A stretch of 64,000 nucleotides of DNA from Clitopilus passeckerianus. Its lineage: Eukaryota > Basidiomycota > Agaricomycetes > Agaricales > Entolomataceae. The stretch covers positions 310,001 through 374,000 of the forward strand of contig CALYLX010000069.1 in the NCBI GenBank assembly GCA_944990035.1. The letters run 5' to 3'. The notes under the pieces were generated by a model. That model saw only the letters and a program-made list of their open reading frames with translations, ran no database searches and was not told where the DNA came from. Positions 19,879-30,401 of this stretch are shown here, in pieces (the stretch's first letter is position 1; the number at the start of each line of letters is the position of its first letter). The translations under genes were made by a program, and so were the position numbers.

Positions 19879-20954
19879 TCAAAAATAAAGTCGATCGTAA
19901 CGCGAGTACAGAAGGCGGGGAGCTTCTCGAAAACATAACCTTGAGACCGTAGAGTCGTTGCAATTATAAGTTTTGAGTATAAAATTACATTCTATGGGTA
20001 TCATGACTAATGCCTGTAATGGCGTTAGCAAAATATCTGTAGTAGCAAGTAATAGCACTGACCCCTTGCCAAAAATGCCCCCAAAGACAGCAGTTGAAAG
20101 TGCAATAAGCCCAATCAGTTGGACACCCCTCATAAACCCGGAAGTCCGTCTGACACTCTCGAAAATCTTCTCCTCTTCGTCAGCTCTCCTTTTCGCAGAA
20201 TTACGCAAATGTGAGTTCTCGCCCATTCCTGGGCTTGCTTCGTGGTAGTTGAGGAAAGGATCCCGTCCTGTGTAATGCTGGCCAGGTGCGGAGCCTGATG
20301 CAGAAGCGGAGGCGGCCCCTGGAGGTCTGTGCGGCTGGTGTGGGTGATGTGGGTGTGCTTGGTGCTGAGCAGGGCCCCTGGGGCGGTATGAGTACTCCCA
20401 GGCATATGATGCACCCTTCGTGCGTGTTCCACGAGTGAAGGGCGCTCGAGGATGGTATGTGTGATGCTGGGGATGAGACGAAGGCGACGGTTGTGCCAAG
20501 GACCGGTCGTAGGCTCGCCTACAAGGCTTGTCAGAGGCCCAAGATTGAACAATTTCAGGCGAAGACACAGACCTTTCCCTATCGTTATTTAGCACTGCGT
20601 AAGCTTCGCTGGCTTTATGGAAGGTATCCCTAGACTTTGGGTCGTCGGTGACATCAGGGTGGTGCTTCTTGCTCAGCTACACGTAATTCTTGAGTGCCGC
20701 CCAGAAGAACATGGAGAATGAAAGGTACCTGGTAGAAGTGTGACTGGTGAAAGAAAGTGAGATTGCCTATTGTTTTGCACGGCCAGAGAAGCCTGGGACC
20801 AACATACCTTGATCTGAGCTTTTGGTGCATTACGGGGTATTCCAAGGGTCTTGTAATGGTCTGGCCGTTGGCATGTCGAGGAGAAAGCTCTTGCTGCAGT
20901 TCTTCGTGGATTGCAAGCAGTCCCTAATCTCCGACTGGAAACACAGAGATGCAT
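19879..20954 (-). CDS. J-domain (DnaJ-like) protein, probably mitochondrial
   Basis: Three exons: 20808-20954, 20573-20676, 19879-20518; 296 aa. The N-terminus MHLCVSSRRLGTACNPRR is rich in Arg/Ser/Ala and lacks acidic residues, like a mitochondrial presequence. The J-domain follows, split by intron 1: DHYKTLGIPRNAPKAQIK, then LSKKHHPDVTDDPKSRDTF with the HPD motif that stimulates Hsp70 ATPase, and ASEAYAVLNNDRER. After it come a His/Pro/Ala-rich linker and one hydrophobic segment (GVQLIGLIALSTAVF) near residue 235, suggesting inner-membrane anchoring. A partner of mitochondrial Hsp70 by family; the exact orthologue is not identified. Confidence 0.8.
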
Positions 20955-21707
20955 GTACGGGACAGTCGGAAGATCCTCCGCATAGGATCAAGGGAGAGTG
21001 TGTGTTTGCTGAGGTAATCAAACCCCCTTCCCTTCACTGCCTCCGCCCAATGTAGAGACAGGCGTTGGACAAAAGCAGTCATCAACGCCGTTCAACGCCT
21101 CCGAAATTCTTCGATAATCATCATTTATGGGAAATAATAGGGCGCCAAGACCCCACACATAGCCTTTTGCCGAAACTGTCTCTAGGGTTGAGTTCTGCCG
21201 CCACCTCGTCCTGTCAAATTCTCGGTCAAGGATGATTATGTGCGGACCTGGAAGAGTCCTCTGCGACAATCACGGAAAGCGGTGAACATGTGTAGGCTCT
21301 GCTATTCAGCATCACCACTCGTCTTCACGAATAAAATCATCGCTATGTGGACTGTAGCTCGTCAATATTGTCTGCTTTCACTCAATTCAAGCAGATAAAG
21401 ATCATGGACTTCACCCGGATCAGGTATCCCTAGATGCTTTTCACCTTCCTGTGGCAGTGTTCCTCATCGTGCCGCTTTGAGCCTGCCTGTCCACCGCTCG
21501 AACCTTGTGTTACAGGTCTCCCCTGCGTAGAGACGAGATCAATTCTTCTCCACCACACCGCCTCGATGTCGATGCGCGCCGCTCACAATCTGTCTTCACA
21601 AATGTTGTATATAAACTGCAACAAGGCAGCCTTGAGGCATACCAACGTTTTCCCTCTTCCTTCCCTCTCCCTCCCGTTTCTTCCCCACTCTGGTCAGGGT
21701 CTTCACC
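20955..21707. other. Intergenic between J-domain gene and protease gene
   Basis: The two flanking genes diverge from here. Short frames only, no recognised content. Pyrimidine-rich stretch (CTTCCTTCCCTCTCCCTCCC) just upstream of the protease start. Confidence 0.5.
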
Positions 21708-23623
21708 ATGGTTCGCCCCTCAATAAGCTCCGCCTGTCTATGCCTACTCGCGAGTACGACTTGGGTATCTGGCATGAGCTTGCCTGTCCAGAAGAAGCGC
21801 CAGACCAACAGAAGCTACGGCTCGTTCTCGAGCTCTGGCAAAACAAAGGTCGGAACACTTCTCGCTACTCCTGGAGGCAATTATTCCGACATAGGTAACT
21901 TCAACGACCTTCGGGTAAGTTTTGAATGTACTTCCTCACTGTTCGGACTCACTGGCTGACACTCGTATCAGTACACAACCACGATCAACATCAACGGTGT
22001 GGATGTGTTGGTAGCGCTTGACACTGGTAGCACAGACCTATGGTGAGTCTCAAACAGTTGGATAGTGATCGCTCTGATCCTCACCGTTGTTGTAGGGTTT
22101 TGCCACCTGGTGGTATTGGTGACTTCAATGACACGGGTATCCCTGTCGAAGTGCTCTACGGCGATGGTACATACGGCGTCAAGGGCACGATCGGTGTCTC
22201 CCCATTCAAGTGGGGGCCATATACGGTGCCTGAACAAGGTAAGCTCCCAATCGCCGCCACCAACACACCCACTGATTTCTTCCCATTGGAACAGCTTTCA
22301 TGAACGCTGAAAGCTCCACGATCAACGGTATCACTGATATCGGCATCTACGGGCTCTTTGGACTTGGCTTCAACGATCCCCAAGCATCCGAGATCAATGG
22401 CGCGGTCATCAAAAAATACGGTCCTCAGGCCACCTGGGGCGCTTCCGTCTTGGAGAACATCTTCACTCAGAATACGTCCACTCCCAACTTCATTGCCATC
22501 GACCTCGCACGGACGAATGATCTTGAAGAGATTGACGGAGGCTCGTTCACTATTGGGGAGTACGACCCCGACTTTGAAGCCGTCAAGGACAGCCCGAAGT
22601 ATGATGTCTTCCCGAAGAACTCTACTAGGTGGTCAACGCTACTTGCGAGCATTGAGGTCAATGGCAAGGCTTTGGATTTGAGCGGCTATGCTAGCACACC
22701 CGGCGTTCCTGATGGTCAGCTGAATGCCCTGTTGGATACTGGCGCACCAACCGTCGGTCTGCCGAAGAAGGTCATCGACAGCATCTATAGCGCAATCAAC
22801 GGTGCCGCCTACGCTGCTGAATTCGACACATGGATTGTCCCGTGTAAGGAGAGTATTGATCTCGAATTCGTCTTCGGGTACGTGCCGTGTTGTTTTTTCG
22901 GTTATTCTTCCAGGTTCTAATCTTTGTCCCTTAGCACTCAGAAGTACCCAGTTCATGCTCTTGACGTCAGCATCCCCCAGTGGGTCTACGTTAACGGCAA
23001 CAACTACACCGCCTGTACCGCCGCCTTCTCGTCGTTCGACTCCAATCCGGAGTTCGATGTTCTCCTTGGTGACCCATTCCTGAGGAACACATACACAGTG
23101 TATGTATATACTCTTCAGAATTCTAGATTCTCCTCTGACTTTATTCCTCAGTTACGATTTCGGCGACTTCGCAGATGACGCTGGAAATACCACTGGACAA
23201 GCCTACATCCAACTCCTCGCAGAGACCGATGCCACCAAGGTTCAGGAAGAGCTCGTTGCTGCCCGTACCAAGACCCTTGCGGATATGAACCCCGAGATCC
23301 CACCCGCCGACCTCATTCGTCTCATCGACCAGGCCAGCGGAAGTGGACCCAACAGTGACTCTAATAGCAACAAGGCTTTCGCCCTGCCTGATTCCGATTC
23401 CGATGTTGCCCAGTGGTTGGACGGAAAGCTCGGTGGTGTTGAGAAATACATTTGGGTCGTTATTGGTCTCTTGTCCGCCAACATCCTCATTGGTGTCCTG
23501 CTGTTGGTGATCGGGTGCTACATGTGCGTGTCGAGGCGGGGAAAGAGGGGAACTACATCGACTGTCAACATCCTCGGCAGCAAGGAGCAAAAGTATGAGC
23601 CAGTCAAGCTCGACGGTTATTGA
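21708..23623 (+). CDS. Aspartic protease (pepsin family A1) with C-terminal membrane anchor
   Basis: Six exons: 21708-21914, 21972-22042, 22096-22238, 22295-22877, 22935-23099, 23152-23623; 546 aa. A signal peptide (SACLCLLASTTWVSG) is followed by a short basic propeptide (VQKKRQT). Both catalytic aspartates are present, ALDTGSTDLW and ALLDTGAPTVG, with the flap EVLYGDGTYG and the late motif FDVLLGDPFLRNTY. After the catalytic domain come an Asp/Ser/Asn-rich linker and one transmembrane helix (YIWVVIGLLSANILIGVLL), then a basic cytoplasmic tail. That layout suggests a cell-surface protease like yapsins, though the anchor here is a helix, not a GPI signal. Confidence 0.9.
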
Positions 23624-23991
23624 GGGAGTAAAAAAGGTCTTCCGCCAGCTACCTACATATTTTGGACTTGAAACGATTGGACTTGTAGCATATTTAATCA
23701 GACTGTATGTAATGTGTTGTAATACCTTTGCTCTGTGCACTCTATATTATACCCTTCGTTCAAAATCCTCATCTATTCAGGGCTTTGACTGGTGGTATGG
23801 CACAGTTCCTTTCGCTTGGCTTGAGGACCTTGTGGAGATAAGATTTGCGGAGGTTCCTATTCCTAACAAAGCCAAACAATTGCGCCTGACCGACACGTCA
23901 CGCACGCGACAGCACAGCACCAGAAAAATCTCGCGTTCGTCAAACCTTCTTTCCTCAGGCTTTCATCTCCTTCACCGCCCGTCTACCAGCC
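23624..23991. other. Intergenic between protease and PHO88
   Basis: 3' flank of the protease and 5' flank of PHO88. Nothing else seen. Confidence 0.5.
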
Positions 23992-24833
23992 ATGAACAAC
24001 CCTGCTATTCAGAACCTTGTTATCTCTCTGGTTGCCATGCAGGGTACGTTGTCTAAGCCTGTATAATGACTATCTCGCTCAAGAGCTTCCAATAGTGGCC
24101 CGAAAGATCAACTTTGACGACGAGCAAGTTTTGCTCTACGTCCGAGTTGGATATGTGGCGGTCCAGGCTATTGTTCTTGGTGTCTACTACTACGTCTCCT
24201 TGAAGGTTAGTCCGGTGAATTCTCTTTACAATCGACCTGTGCCGACCGTCTACTCTAGATCAAGGCCAAGAACGACCAGACGGTCCTCAAGTATGGTGCG
24301 TAGCTTTCCCTTGCGTGTTCATGTCCTTCGTGCTAAATTTTGACTTAGTTGAGGCTGGTAATGCAATGGCAAGTTTCCGAATGCAGACATTCGTCATCAG
24401 GACCCACTAACTTTTCCACCCCCAGACTCAAGACCCAGGGCAACTCGTAACAACAACAGTGCGGGATTATGATCTCTCTGAGACCTCAAAAGCTGTAAGT
24501 CCTGACTCCCAACATATTTTGATATTTTGCTTTGTACTTACGCCGTCCCCCCAGCTCCGAGCCGCCTACATGGGTATTGCAATGATGGGTTTCATGCACA
24601 TCTACATGAAATACACTCAGCCCCTATTTGTTCAATCCCTTATGGGTCTCAAGAATGTCTTCGACGCCAAGGAAGTCGCCATCCACATCTTCGGCAAGAA
24701 GCCCGACGGTGACCTCAAGCGACCCTTCAAGACCGCTGGCATGTTCGGTGCACCTGCTTCCGGCCCTGCAACAGATAATGCTTCAATAGCCGCAGCTGAG
24801 AAGCGTGCTCTGGCTGCTAAGAAGGAGGAGTAG
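23992..24833 (+). CDS. PHO88: Pho88 / Snd3 ER membrane protein
   Basis: Six exons: 23992-24043, 24096-24205, 24259-24295, 24349-24368, 24426-24494, 24555-24833; 188 aa. Family hallmarks: INFDDEQVLLYVRVGYVAVQ, NDQTVLKYVEAGNAM, LVTTTVRDYDLSETSKALR and MKYTQPLFVQSLMGLKN. In yeast this ER protein was linked to phosphate transport and acts as SND3 in SRP-independent targeting. Three hydrophobic segments are visible. Exon 4 is only 20 nt and the intron after it (24369-24425) has a GC donor (GCAAGT) with a normal AG acceptor. The frame and the family alignment both require this, so it is a true GC-AG intron. Confidence 0.92.
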
Positions 24834-25269
24834 AGGATGTTAGCCGTATACCTGGGTTAACTTATTCCATGGGCTGTGGGAGCGGTTATTGGATACTAAT
24901 TGGGCAGTCTTGGGACTATCGGGAGAGACTTAATCTAGTAGCATAATATTCTCTTGCATGTTCTGGCTCAAGCGAATATATGTATTCCACAGCACGCATT
25001 GTTTTGAATGTCGCTTCATAAACACGTCTCCGAACGTCCAGATTGGTGGTATCGGATGTAGCTTCGCATCATCGGGGGAGCTATTATGATACAGTGGATA
25101 AAAATACAGTAAAAGTATGCAGTGCGTATAGTGAATTATATGCCGTAGTTTGTATGAACGAAGTGGTTTTGGTGGTGAAAGTTTCATCGCCGAGAGTTGA
25201 GCGTAGAACCCAGCCTTCATTTATTCAAAAGATGCTGAAGAACGGTCAGTGATGAAAGACTGGGAAGCA
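24834..25269. other. Convergent 3' flanks
   Basis: Between the 3' ends of PHO88 (plus) and the DUF6533-type gene (minus). No gene seen. Confidence 0.5.
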
Positions 25270-27105
25270 TCACAAGCAATGGCGTACAGTGTTGTGGGAT
25301 AGAGTTTGGAGAGGAATTCCATCTTGCTCTCGGGGGTCTGGAATATGTGCATCTTGTTCAATGTCCGTCATAAGTTCGCGGGTCATCATGAAGCTTGTGA
25401 ATTGTGGTTCAGACTGAGAATCACGGTTCGTCATTACGGTCGTAGACATGGGTGTTGTGAACATGTCTCTTGAGTTTGCCATGTGCTGCAGAGGGATGTC
25501 GGTTGTCGATACTGGGAGGGTCACGGAAACGCGAGACGTACGAGGACAATGCGTGTTGAGAGGACGCTGTGCAAAGCAGCTTGTAGCCTATTCAGTACCA
25601 AGGTTAGTGCCAGCTCTGCAGTTGATCTTTCTGGTACTCACTGTGCACCTCCTTGGCGTAGTTGAGGGGACTGTATCAAATGAGACAAGGATGGATATCA
25701 GAGAAGATGAAACTCACATCACGTTGGACCACGAACCCGATGTTCATGATGCTAAGGCCTGCATAAGTCAGCATACGACTAGCTTCAGGAGATGGTTGAA
25801 TTTGCTCACTCAGTAACCAGCAGTAGTATAATATGCCTGAGTCGATTCGTACTTCAGTGGCTAATCCATGCGTCGTGCAGTAAGAGTGTACACACCATCC
25901 CTCCGAAGGTTGTCAATGAATGGCATTCGACGGTTGCTTGGCAGTTGTTGGCGCCATTTCACGATTTTATATAGAGAAAGGGAGAGATTCGCTGCAATCT
26001 GTGGTGAGAAAGACAGAAGCTATAAGTTGCAATTCTTCGCTTACTGCTTTCATAGGTAACGGCGAGGATGTATGGTACAATGTAGGCAAAAGCGAGTGGA
26101 CTACTGATAGTTGAGCATCTAAACCCTCTATCTGAAAGTTCTGGCGGGATTGGGAGGTCGACAACTAAAATGAATGGTGTTAGCCCTGCAGTACAGTCAG
26201 AGTAGTGGCTGGGTACCTTTACTAGCGATGACGTCCATAGCTATGATTACTATGCATGGGATAGCATGGACCTAGAAGCAACATTCAGTGATTGTTATGA
26301 CTAGCAGAATGGCATTAACACACGATGGCTAGACCCCCAAGGAAGAACCCAATGCTACGTCTCCTCTCCCATATAGCCCATGTTCTTGCAGCCAATATCA
26401 CTATTCCTCGCGAATTAGAACAGGCTTAAAGGTGCATAAGGATGAAGCTTACATTCTGATGCGACAATGGCAACAAAGCGACAAACTACAACCTGATCAG
26501 CATCTTATTCGGGAGAATCGATGGGGAGGGCGCACTTGAAGTCACGTTGTTTAATAAGGCCGAGTCAGATTGCAAGGACTACGTGGGTATCAGTAAAAAG
26601 CCCTTGGCGAATTGAGTAAACTCTGGCTCGTACAGGCTTCAGAACAAGGGCCGTGGCGAGAAGGCAAGAGTATCGTGCGAGCATGAAGGTGACTGAGGTG
26701 AGGGTAAATCGTCGTGGCATCCATATGTGTCGAAGCTATTCGAAGTTGCTTGAGTGACCCTGCCATCTGTAATTATAGAAAGGGAAGTACCTCGGAGCCA
26801 AAGGTCAGGAAATATTCGAATAACTGAATACAGTCGTTATCAGCATCAAAATGCAACCTTTGTCAATGAATGGGCGCTAAGGCTACTCACAAACAATGCC
26901 GCGGCTGCAACTATGATGCCCGTTATGTGATAAGGAATCTTCCAACAGATGGACTATCAGTTACTCACATGAAATGCACTGGGATTCGGGGGGTCAGTGA
27001 GGAAACGGTTGTACAAGGTCGCAAACTCACAATTCCGGTTCTCTTATGAGCCAGGCAAACAGACAAGGCCATGATTGGTGCATCATTGGCGGCCAAGTCG
27101 CTCAT
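25270..27105 (-). CDS. DUF6533-type seven-transmembrane protein (intron-rich)
   Basis: Many short exons. The start MSDLAANDAPIMALSVCLAH at 27105 joins through two tiny exons to LFEYFLTFGSE and then LRHIWMPRRFTLTSVTFMLA, which is the N-terminal domain of the large Agaricomycete DUF6533 family. Further family pieces follow in order: ILAARTWAIWERRRSIGFFL, VHAIPCIVIIAMDVIASK, IVKWRQQLPSNRRMPFIDNL, GILYYCWLL, LSIMNIGFVVQ, and LQAALHSVLSTRI, then a hydrophilic tail to 25270. These are consecutive membrane helices and loops. Function unknown in the family. Exact exon borders in the middle and the last junction are not resolved; a frame change after STRIVL could be an intron or a lesion. Confidence 0.65.
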
Positions 27106-27533
27106 AGTAGGGTGAAATGAGGGCAAGACCACGGCTCCTAGAAGCAGGAGAGGCCTGTTCCAGGACTAAGGCTCATTGGAGGGTGAGGTACGGGGAAGGC
27201 CAAGGTCAAAACACTAGCACTGGCGACCGCTCGCATGCACTGGTCAGTTACATAAGGAAACGCATGGATGTTCGGATGATATATCAAAGTGGGGAAAGTG
27301 TCAGAAGCCTGTCAAGATCCCAACAATCATTGTGTCATTTTCTGCCAGTTTGTTCATTCGTGATCTGCCGGCATTCAAAAGTAATCTTCCGAGCTTCCCC
27401 CTAGCCATTGAGTGCTTCAGCAGTTGGAATTGCTATTGTAGTCCAATGGTGGTGGCTTGCTGCGAAGATGGAAATTGCCGAGCGCTCACGGTTTCACAAA
27501 CCTGTCTGAATCGGGTAACCTCGTTTTCCCCAT
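27106..27533. other. Intergenic
   Basis: 5' flank of the DUF6533-type gene. No recognised feature. Confidence 0.45.
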
Positions 27534-28278
27534 TTGCCATATTCCGCTTTAAATCAATTCCAGGTGACCGAAATTGACGGTCAATCCGGATCCTTCAACC
27601 CCATCGTCCCATCGTTGGACGAAATGCGCTCAAAATCTTGGAACTCTAAGCCTGACTCAGAGGCATTGAGTTTAAATCAAACGAGCTCAACTACTAGGTA
27701 TCAAATATTGACTAAACGATCAGGTACTGACTCCGAAGAATCTCAATGGACGATTTCTTGGAAGAGTCAGTCCTGTGACTCCAACGACTTCTTGCTTCCT
27801 TCTCTCACACGACATGGCATCCCTCCCCAAATTCTCGACTGCAAACTAAAACCAATCACCCGAGTATCCGGGAAACTTTTTATTCAGGCGTGGATGGATT
27901 GTTTTCGAGGTACGTCCTGGGGTGCGGGGCGGATGACCTAATATCTCATTTGACATCGTAGCGCGTGAAATATCGGTACACGCCATTCCCTACGAGCTGC
28001 CACTCCTCCTCAGGAACATGTGCATAACCCCTGGCGAGCGCGGCATCCTGGTTGATTTTGACGTATCGTCGTTGTCGCCATCTCACTTATGCGATAACTA
28101 CAACCGACGAATGGTTGCAGACCTACTCGAATGCAAGGAGATCAGTAGTCACCGGCTGGAAACACTAGCTCGAGATGCTATGGAACCTAGTGTCTGGGCT
28201 GTGGTCAGTTTCTGCCTGAACAAAGACCACACTTTCCCGGACCCTTGTAATGAACTGACTTCCTCCAATGAGTTTTGA
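27534..28278 (+). CDS. Unknown protein, faintly like fungal FunK1-type kinases
   Basis: Two open stretches (27534-27941 and up to 28278) could be joined by an intron starting GTACGT at about 27910 and ending TAG near 27961. The first ends LFIQAWMDCFR, the second contains ERGILVDFDVSSLSP. In Agaricomycete FunK1-like kinases an AW-DC segment is followed by an HRD loop and then a (V/L)-(I/L/N)-D-F-D motif. Here the HRD loop is not present, so either the gene is degraded or the resemblance is accidental. No other domain seen. Low confidence in gene structure and identity. Confidence 0.3.
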
Positions 28279-28744
28279 TTCGGTCGAAAGGCTCCGCAGG
28301 CTGGTGGGTGTTATCTAAAACATCATTCAAGCTGATCATTTACCCCAGAGTCAACTGTGCCCAGGACCCTATCTATATTGCTTCTATATTGCTTGCGCTA
28401 CCATTGGGTGACAGCTTTCATCCGGAAACTTGATCCGTTGCTGCGAACCATCACCGAGGCATTCTGGTGCCCAAAAAGAATGGACCATCCGATGGTGCTT
28501 CGTACTGAATCAAACTCTGGATTCAACTTTCACCTTCTCTTAGGTCTCAATGATCTCACAAGCCGAAGGAAAGGAGTACAACTCGAAGGGGTGCTTAAGA
28601 TTCGTTCTACGGAACGCGGCGGCACGGTGGGACAACATATCAAACAAAAAAATTTCACGGCTCAAAATTTTCGGTCTCCAATAAACCTTTTCCCCACAAC
28701 GAAAACATTTCCCGCCCCTTGCTCAATAGTCATCTTAATCGACG
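28279..28744. other. Intergenic
   Basis: An open frame at 28357-28758 (+) has no recognisable motif and overlaps the 3' end of the minus-strand gene at 28745. Not called. Confidence 0.4.
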
Positions 28745-29164
28745 TCAAATTAGACTGACATTTCTCGTGATCTTGCGACATAACATACCATCATCGTCTT
28801 CGGATGAAAAAATGGAGGCGTATGGAATGAACAACCGCTTGATTGACCTATCACTGAGTTTCAGGATCTCCTTCACTTTTTCTTCAAACTTCTCCGGAAT
28901 TGGGAGAACATCGAGGTCCTTGGTCTCTGTAGGTTCCATACCTCGGATAACATGGCAACAGATAAAGGCAAAGTTGTTCGAGCGCTCAGTAGGGCCTGGT
29001 TCATCGGTGTGTACCAGATGGATGTGGTGCTCGATCTCTTTGCTGAGGAGATTGAGTAGGGCATACATCCCTGAAAAGCTACCATTGCCGTGTGCTTCTA
29101 CCCATTTGGGCACAGTGCCTCTGTCGATTTCGTATCCGACAACCGCAGCTGGTAATCCTCCCAT
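28745..29164 (-). CDS. Unknown small protein, tandem paralogue B
   Basis: 139 aa, single exon, start MGGLPAAVVGYEIDRGTV. Shares with the neighbour at 29659 the N-terminus MGG-A-VGYEI-R, the block HTDEPGPTERSNNFAFICCH, the P-E-F-VKE segment and KRLFIPYASIFSS. No signal peptide, membrane segment or known domain. The ICCH motif and acidic patches are the only notable features. It has a longer C-terminal tail than its paralogue (DGMLCRKITRNVSLI). Function unknown. Confidence 0.65.
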   Translation of the reverse strand: MGGLPAAVVGYEIDRGTVPKWVEAHGNGSFSGMYALLNLLSKEIEHHIHLVHTDEPGPTERSNNFAFICCHVIRGMEPTETKDLDVLPIPEKFEEKVKEILKLSDRSIKRLFIPYASIFSSEDDDGMLCRKITRNVSLI

Positions 29165-29658
29165 CGATTTTGTGTATCGGACAAATTAGTGGGGGTGAAC
29201 AGATGAGACTTTCTGAGCTCTGCTCGCCCTTTATTCACGAAGCTGATGTCGGCTAAAAGTAAAAGGACAGGTGGCTGCCTCGCGGACTCACTCGAGTCAT
29301 AGGTGGTCATAAACCGTGGAAACTGGGCTAGTACGTGGAAAATGCGACACTTGGCACTCAATTGAATTGTGCTTCGATTCCTGTTCAGGGAGAGGGTGCC
29401 AATTCTTGCAATCGATCGGGGATTATGTATTTCGAAGGTCACAGAAACGCAGTACAAACAAGATTCAGCGGTATCTGGGGTCTCTAACTCGAAAGGTCCT
29501 CCATCGGCTCAACAAGACCAGCATCTCCTTACGATCCTTTCAGTGGGTACAATCATGAACAATTATCTAGCCTCTCATTCAGTGTGCAGCTTGCCCGAGG
29601 ATTGCTTCCACGGCATCTTAGCAACCGTCCTTGATAAGTCGGATAAAATACATACCAA
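29165..29658. other. Intergenic between the two small paralogues
   Basis: Short frames only. No recognised feature. Confidence 0.45.
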
Positions 29659-30039
29659 TCAGTAGTAGCCATCAGAGGAGAACACTGTTGCGTAAGGAAT
29701 GAACAGCCTCTTGACTGGCACATCCCCCAAGCCAAACATCTCCTTGACTACGTTTCCAAACTTCTCGGGAACCTCCAGCGCGAGAAGCTCTTCGCACTCG
29801 ACGGGGTCGAAACCGGTCAAGGCATGGCAGCAGATGAAGCAGAAATTGTTGTCACGATCAGTTGGGCCCGGCTCGTCGGTGGAAACGTAGTGTGTAACCT
29901 GGCCTGTCTCCTGTTGTATCTGCTTCAAGACAGTTTTTACACCTGCGTAGTATTGAGGTAGGTTATTGGCTGCGATGTAGTCGTAGATAGCTTCGCGGCC
30001 GATCTCATAGCCGACGATCGCAGCAGCTGAACCTCCCAT
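29659..30039 (-). CDS. Unknown small protein, tandem paralogue A
   Basis: 126 aa, single exon, start MGGSAAAIVGYEIGREAIYD and end FSSDGYY. Conserved with the gene at 28745: VGYEI, STDEPGPTDRDNNFCFICCH, VPEKF--VVKE and VKRLFIPYATVFSS. The conservation of these blocks, against free variation between them, suggests both copies have been under protein-level selection. No domain recognised; probably cytosolic. Confidence 0.7.
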   Translation of the reverse strand: MGGSAAAIVGYEIGREAIYDYIAANNLPQYYAGVKTVLKQIQQETGQVTHYVSTDEPGPTDRDNNFCFICCHALTGFDPVECEELLALEVPEKFGNVVKEMFGLGDVPVKRLFIPYATVFSSDGYY

Positions 30040-30401
30040 TGTGGATTGAGGTTGAGTATAAAGGTGAATAGCTGTTGAATGTCAAGTCGAGCGGTCTTTA
30101 TAGGTAATCAGATTTGGCTAGCTCGTGACCGAGTTCGACGGCATTCATCTAACAGCAATATAATTCGCGAAGCCGTCGCGGATTAGAATGAGTCATCGAT
30201 TAAATTAGTACAGGCGTGTGTATGGAGTAGAGACCGAATGGTTGATGTGCGTAGAGAGGTTTGACGGACGAGAAGGGGTTCAGAATGCTGCAGATTAACC
30301 TGAACACCTGGAGAAGTCGTAGGTCCTGAATCATATCCCGGTTGAATGTGTGGTGACCCGACTTCAAGTTGATGGACCAGGACAACTGTGATTAGGGGTC
30401 C
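30040..30401. other. Intergenic
   Basis: Between two minus-strand genes. No recognised feature. Confidence 0.45.

Noticed and set aside
23141..23740. 199-codon minus-strand open frame
   Set aside because: Antisense to the last exon of the aspartic protease; no motif.
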